Assembly: GCA_964384625.1 (NCBI GenBank)
Contig: CAYLNH010000313.1
Span: 1-7,931 of the forward strand
Direction of reading: 5' to 3'
Origin: CAYLNH01 sp964384625
GTDB taxonomy: Bacteria > Verrucomicrobiota > Lentisphaeria > JABSQK01
DNA length: 7,931 nucleotides
Position 1 is the stretch's first letter. Every line of letters starts with the position of its first letter. The position numbers and the translations under genes are program-made. The notes below the pieces were generated by a model. That model had not been told where the DNA came from and did not search any database. It was given only the letters and a program-made list of their open reading frames with translations. Shown one piece after another: positions 7,101 through 7,931 of this stretch.

Positions 7101-7819
7101 ATCACGCCTTTGGAGTGCGCAAAAGCAACGGCGTCGCAGACCTTCAGAAAGATATTCAGCAGATGGTTTAACGAATACGTCTCGGCCATCTCCCGGTTGC
7201 CCATGCGGATCTTCGTCAGGACGTCCTTCAATGTAATGCCGCGCACGAACTTCATCGTGTAAAACACGTGGCCGCCGGCGTCCAGACCAAGCTCGTGCAC
7301 CGGAACGATATTCGGATGCTCCAACTGCCCGGTCACCTGGGCTTCCTCGATGAACCGCAACAGCTCGGGCGTTTTGATCTTGCGCTTCTGCAGCATCACC
7401 TTCATCGCGACGGACCGTCGGATGTTGACGTCCTTCGCAGCGAGGATGGCGCCCATACCGCCCTTGGCCACGGTCTCGCCGACTTCATAGCGCTGACCGT
7501 GCTCCGTCTCGAGAGCTTTGTGGCCGTCGTGCTGTTCACCGTCCAACTCGATGCCCGGCTCCTGCTTCACCCCTTGTTCGCCCAGGAACGCGGAGATGGT
7601 CAGCCCGGTGAAGTTGGCTGGGAAGACCTGCTCCATGGTGCGCTCGACCTTACTCGGCGACGGCGCCGCGTAGTTCAGCGGGGGAAAGACGATGCGGCTG
7701 CTGCAGTGCGGGCAGGTGGATTCCATCCCGGATTTGGTCGCGTCTACGGGGATAGTCCTTTCGCAGTGCGGGCAACAGAACTCGGGGAGCTCAACGGTTT
7801 CGTTGGTATCCAGTGTCAT
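4139..7819 (-). CDS. Transmembrane Ser/Thr protein kinase with N-terminal zinc ribbon and C-terminal WD40-like propeller
   Basis: This 1226-residue protein has five parts. (1) Zinc ribbon C16-x2-C19 and C36-x2-C39. (2) Kinase domain, about 111-430: glycine loop near A118-K-G-G-M-G123, ATP-binding Lys K140, likely helix-C Glu E159, catalytic H241-R-D243 with K245 and N248, metal-binding D261-W-G, S316-P-E318 in place of APE, and D332 of the S-D-I-Y-S-L-G block. All key catalytic residues are present, so it should be active. (3) One membrane span, about 456-479, after a basic stretch that favours a cytoplasmic kinase. (4) A charged, coiled-coil-like stretch 480-517, then a Y-Y-A-N-I-A-F-A segment and F-E-W-R-F-L (554-559), typical of PVC-group kinase-WD40 proteins. 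(5) Degenerate propeller repeats from about 575 to the end; the clearest is 1150-1185 with D1169-G-T-L-R-L-W1175. The DWG-to-SPE stretch is about 57 residues, longer than in PknB. A stop codon two codons upstream fixes ATG 7819 as the first possible start, though no clear Shine-Dalgarno precedes it. It likely senses a signal through the propeller; its substrate is unknown. Confidence 0.95.
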   Translation of the reverse strand: MTLDTNETVELPEFCCPHCERTIPVDATKSGMESTCPHCSSRIVFPPLNYAAPSPSKVERTMEQVFPANFTGLTISAFLGEQGVKQEPGIELDGEQHDGHKALETEHGQRYEVGETVAKGGMGAILAAKDVNIRRSVAMKVMLQKRKIKTPELLRFIEEAQVTGQLEHPNIVPVHELGLDAGGHVFYTMKFVRGITLKDVLTKIRMGNREMAETYSLNHLLNIFLKVCDAVAFAHSKGVIHRDLKPENVMIGDYGEVLVLDWGLAKIIGRPESLTYDTDNDEQPDWIQEDVSSYRIQDDSFKTMAGTIMGTPTFMSPEQARGEIDATGPRSDIYSLGGILYNILTLHTPIERDSVNELLVAIVAGRIEPPQYWNPDGCYVDDGKEETTLYHCPGRRIPDALDAVAMKALALEAEDRYADVKELQADIEAWQTGFATRAEEAGLARQVWLLLMRHKAVFSTVGAALLVLVVVVTGFVLSLQASYREEQRARIAEQEQKDAALAAKAKAEGERLAKERELYYANIAFAKECLYATPGRPALAQEVLANCDPRYRHFEWRFLKARADRSGRRFAVGGWQAPMSWHGRMAMSPDGAVVVVAADTQVATGGCRLWWFIRDGDSWQPHEKAFKGLGSARSVALDASGKYAAVQGTLGTQVVDLKTETIRAVVAQRCPGLLEYVDVQVDRIGFRAAAGEDLRHFALSTVEGQGGNPVPVKTVAVPRLAATRRIATSLQTSFRLDGGSVTLPVTGAETSLSNLYVGPNRQCLVATRGDCLAVYEMDTLKLRWQRRMAWAGIVRVCVAANGRYLAAAGSRTSRLMSAVDGKPIGDLPFAASAFAFSSDSRVLAVAEHGRVHLVTPATGKELAGMAVHDVDIQCLTFSDDDHQIISVSGSQVVVTDVAAMTDVPPAAGIMDFAGNVVGMDCEPQTVPSGCIATATSDRLYAMPDGALVSLQTPGKVRVRRGNDVREDELSATWKGNVLMGVGSSATGKCLLFWGGRKQRRSDLVVTAVQADNMRELWSVQAPAVLATHRFDRLMSVSDELWSGGEKKMYPVTADPAYSGQARWFVAGKSTLYAGDCRVNYRSGKYVIVRPDGSRLEIPSGMRVHTGRLVPYVSLSESSGRMAIMVRQTDVQVVDVKSGKTVCEMTGGQAPVAALCIFADGQRVATWGRDGTLRLWHAETGKELLSFEVIRPVTGACTLGVVSGSGGLRGVVRNLRGKSQSFVMATR

Positions 7820-7822
7820 AGG

Positions 7823-7930
7823 TCAGTTAACGTCGAACGCGAAACTGCACTTCTCCGGATCCTGCGTGGCACTCCCATAAGGGTCGGCGCGGAAATAACG
7901 TCGCATTATTCGGGGCAGACATACCAACCT
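7823..7930 (-). CDS. Possible C-terminal end of an upstream gene (partial)
   Basis: Reading the minus strand from the window edge, one frame stays open for 35 codons and stops at TGA 7823-7825. Its end reads D-P-E-K-C-S-F-A-F-D-V-N, which looks protein-like. Only CCT separates this stop from the kinase ATG, and it is in the same frame, which would fit translational coupling in an operon. The frame could instead be a 27-residue peptide starting at an internal ATG, or chance. A competing frame (ending in V-R-R) is also open but starts with a stop at the edge and looks less natural. I do not recognise the product. Confidence 0.35.
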   Translation of the reverse strand, partial: RLVCLPRIMRRYFRADPYGSATQDPEKCSFAFDVN

Positions 7931-7931
7931 A

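Noticed and set aside
5264..7171. Long plus-strand open frame of 635 codons antisense to the kinase
   Set aside because: It is codon-aligned with the kinase, so its stops would need TTA, CTA or TCA in the kinase, which are rare in this GC-rich gene. Its product is rich in Arg, His, Gln and Pro with no domain, while the kinase frame carries all catalytic motifs.

Overview
The window looks like a GC-rich chromosomal piece from a bacterium of the PVC group, most likely Lentisphaerota, Kiritimatiellota or a planctomycete-like relative. I infer this from family traits, not from a search. The traits are a very long serine-only linker, and a Ser/Thr kinase with an N-terminal zinc ribbon, a DWG in place of DFG, one membrane span and a degenerate WD40-type C-terminal half. 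No rRNA, tRNA, CRISPR array, transposase or phage structural gene is visible.

Layout. Bases 1-532 hold no convincing gene but contain several short hairpins. Bases 533-2764 (+) encode a 743-residue protein made of a beta-propeller, a 127-residue poly-serine tract and a cysteine-rich C-terminal domain. After 42 bases, 2807-3751 (+) encodes a 314-residue protein I do not recognise, ending in a six-cysteine zinc-binding-type motif; the two are probably co-transcribed. Bases 3752-4138 separate convergent genes and carry a 56-bp perfect palindrome (62 bp with near-matches) and two copies of a roughly 62-bp repeat. Bases 4139-7819 (-) encode a 1226-residue membrane Ser/Thr kinase. The last ~108 bases probably hold the end of another minus-strand gene, stopping 3 bases before the kinase start.

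How the parts fit. The kinase is probably a sensor, with its catalytic domain in the cytoplasm and its propeller across the membrane. No visible sequence links it to the plus-strand pair, which converges on it. The most unusual items are the propeller protein, whose first blade seems to be completed by the strand just before the poly-serine tract and which has no recognisable signal peptide, its unrecognised partner, and the structured repeats between the convergent genes.
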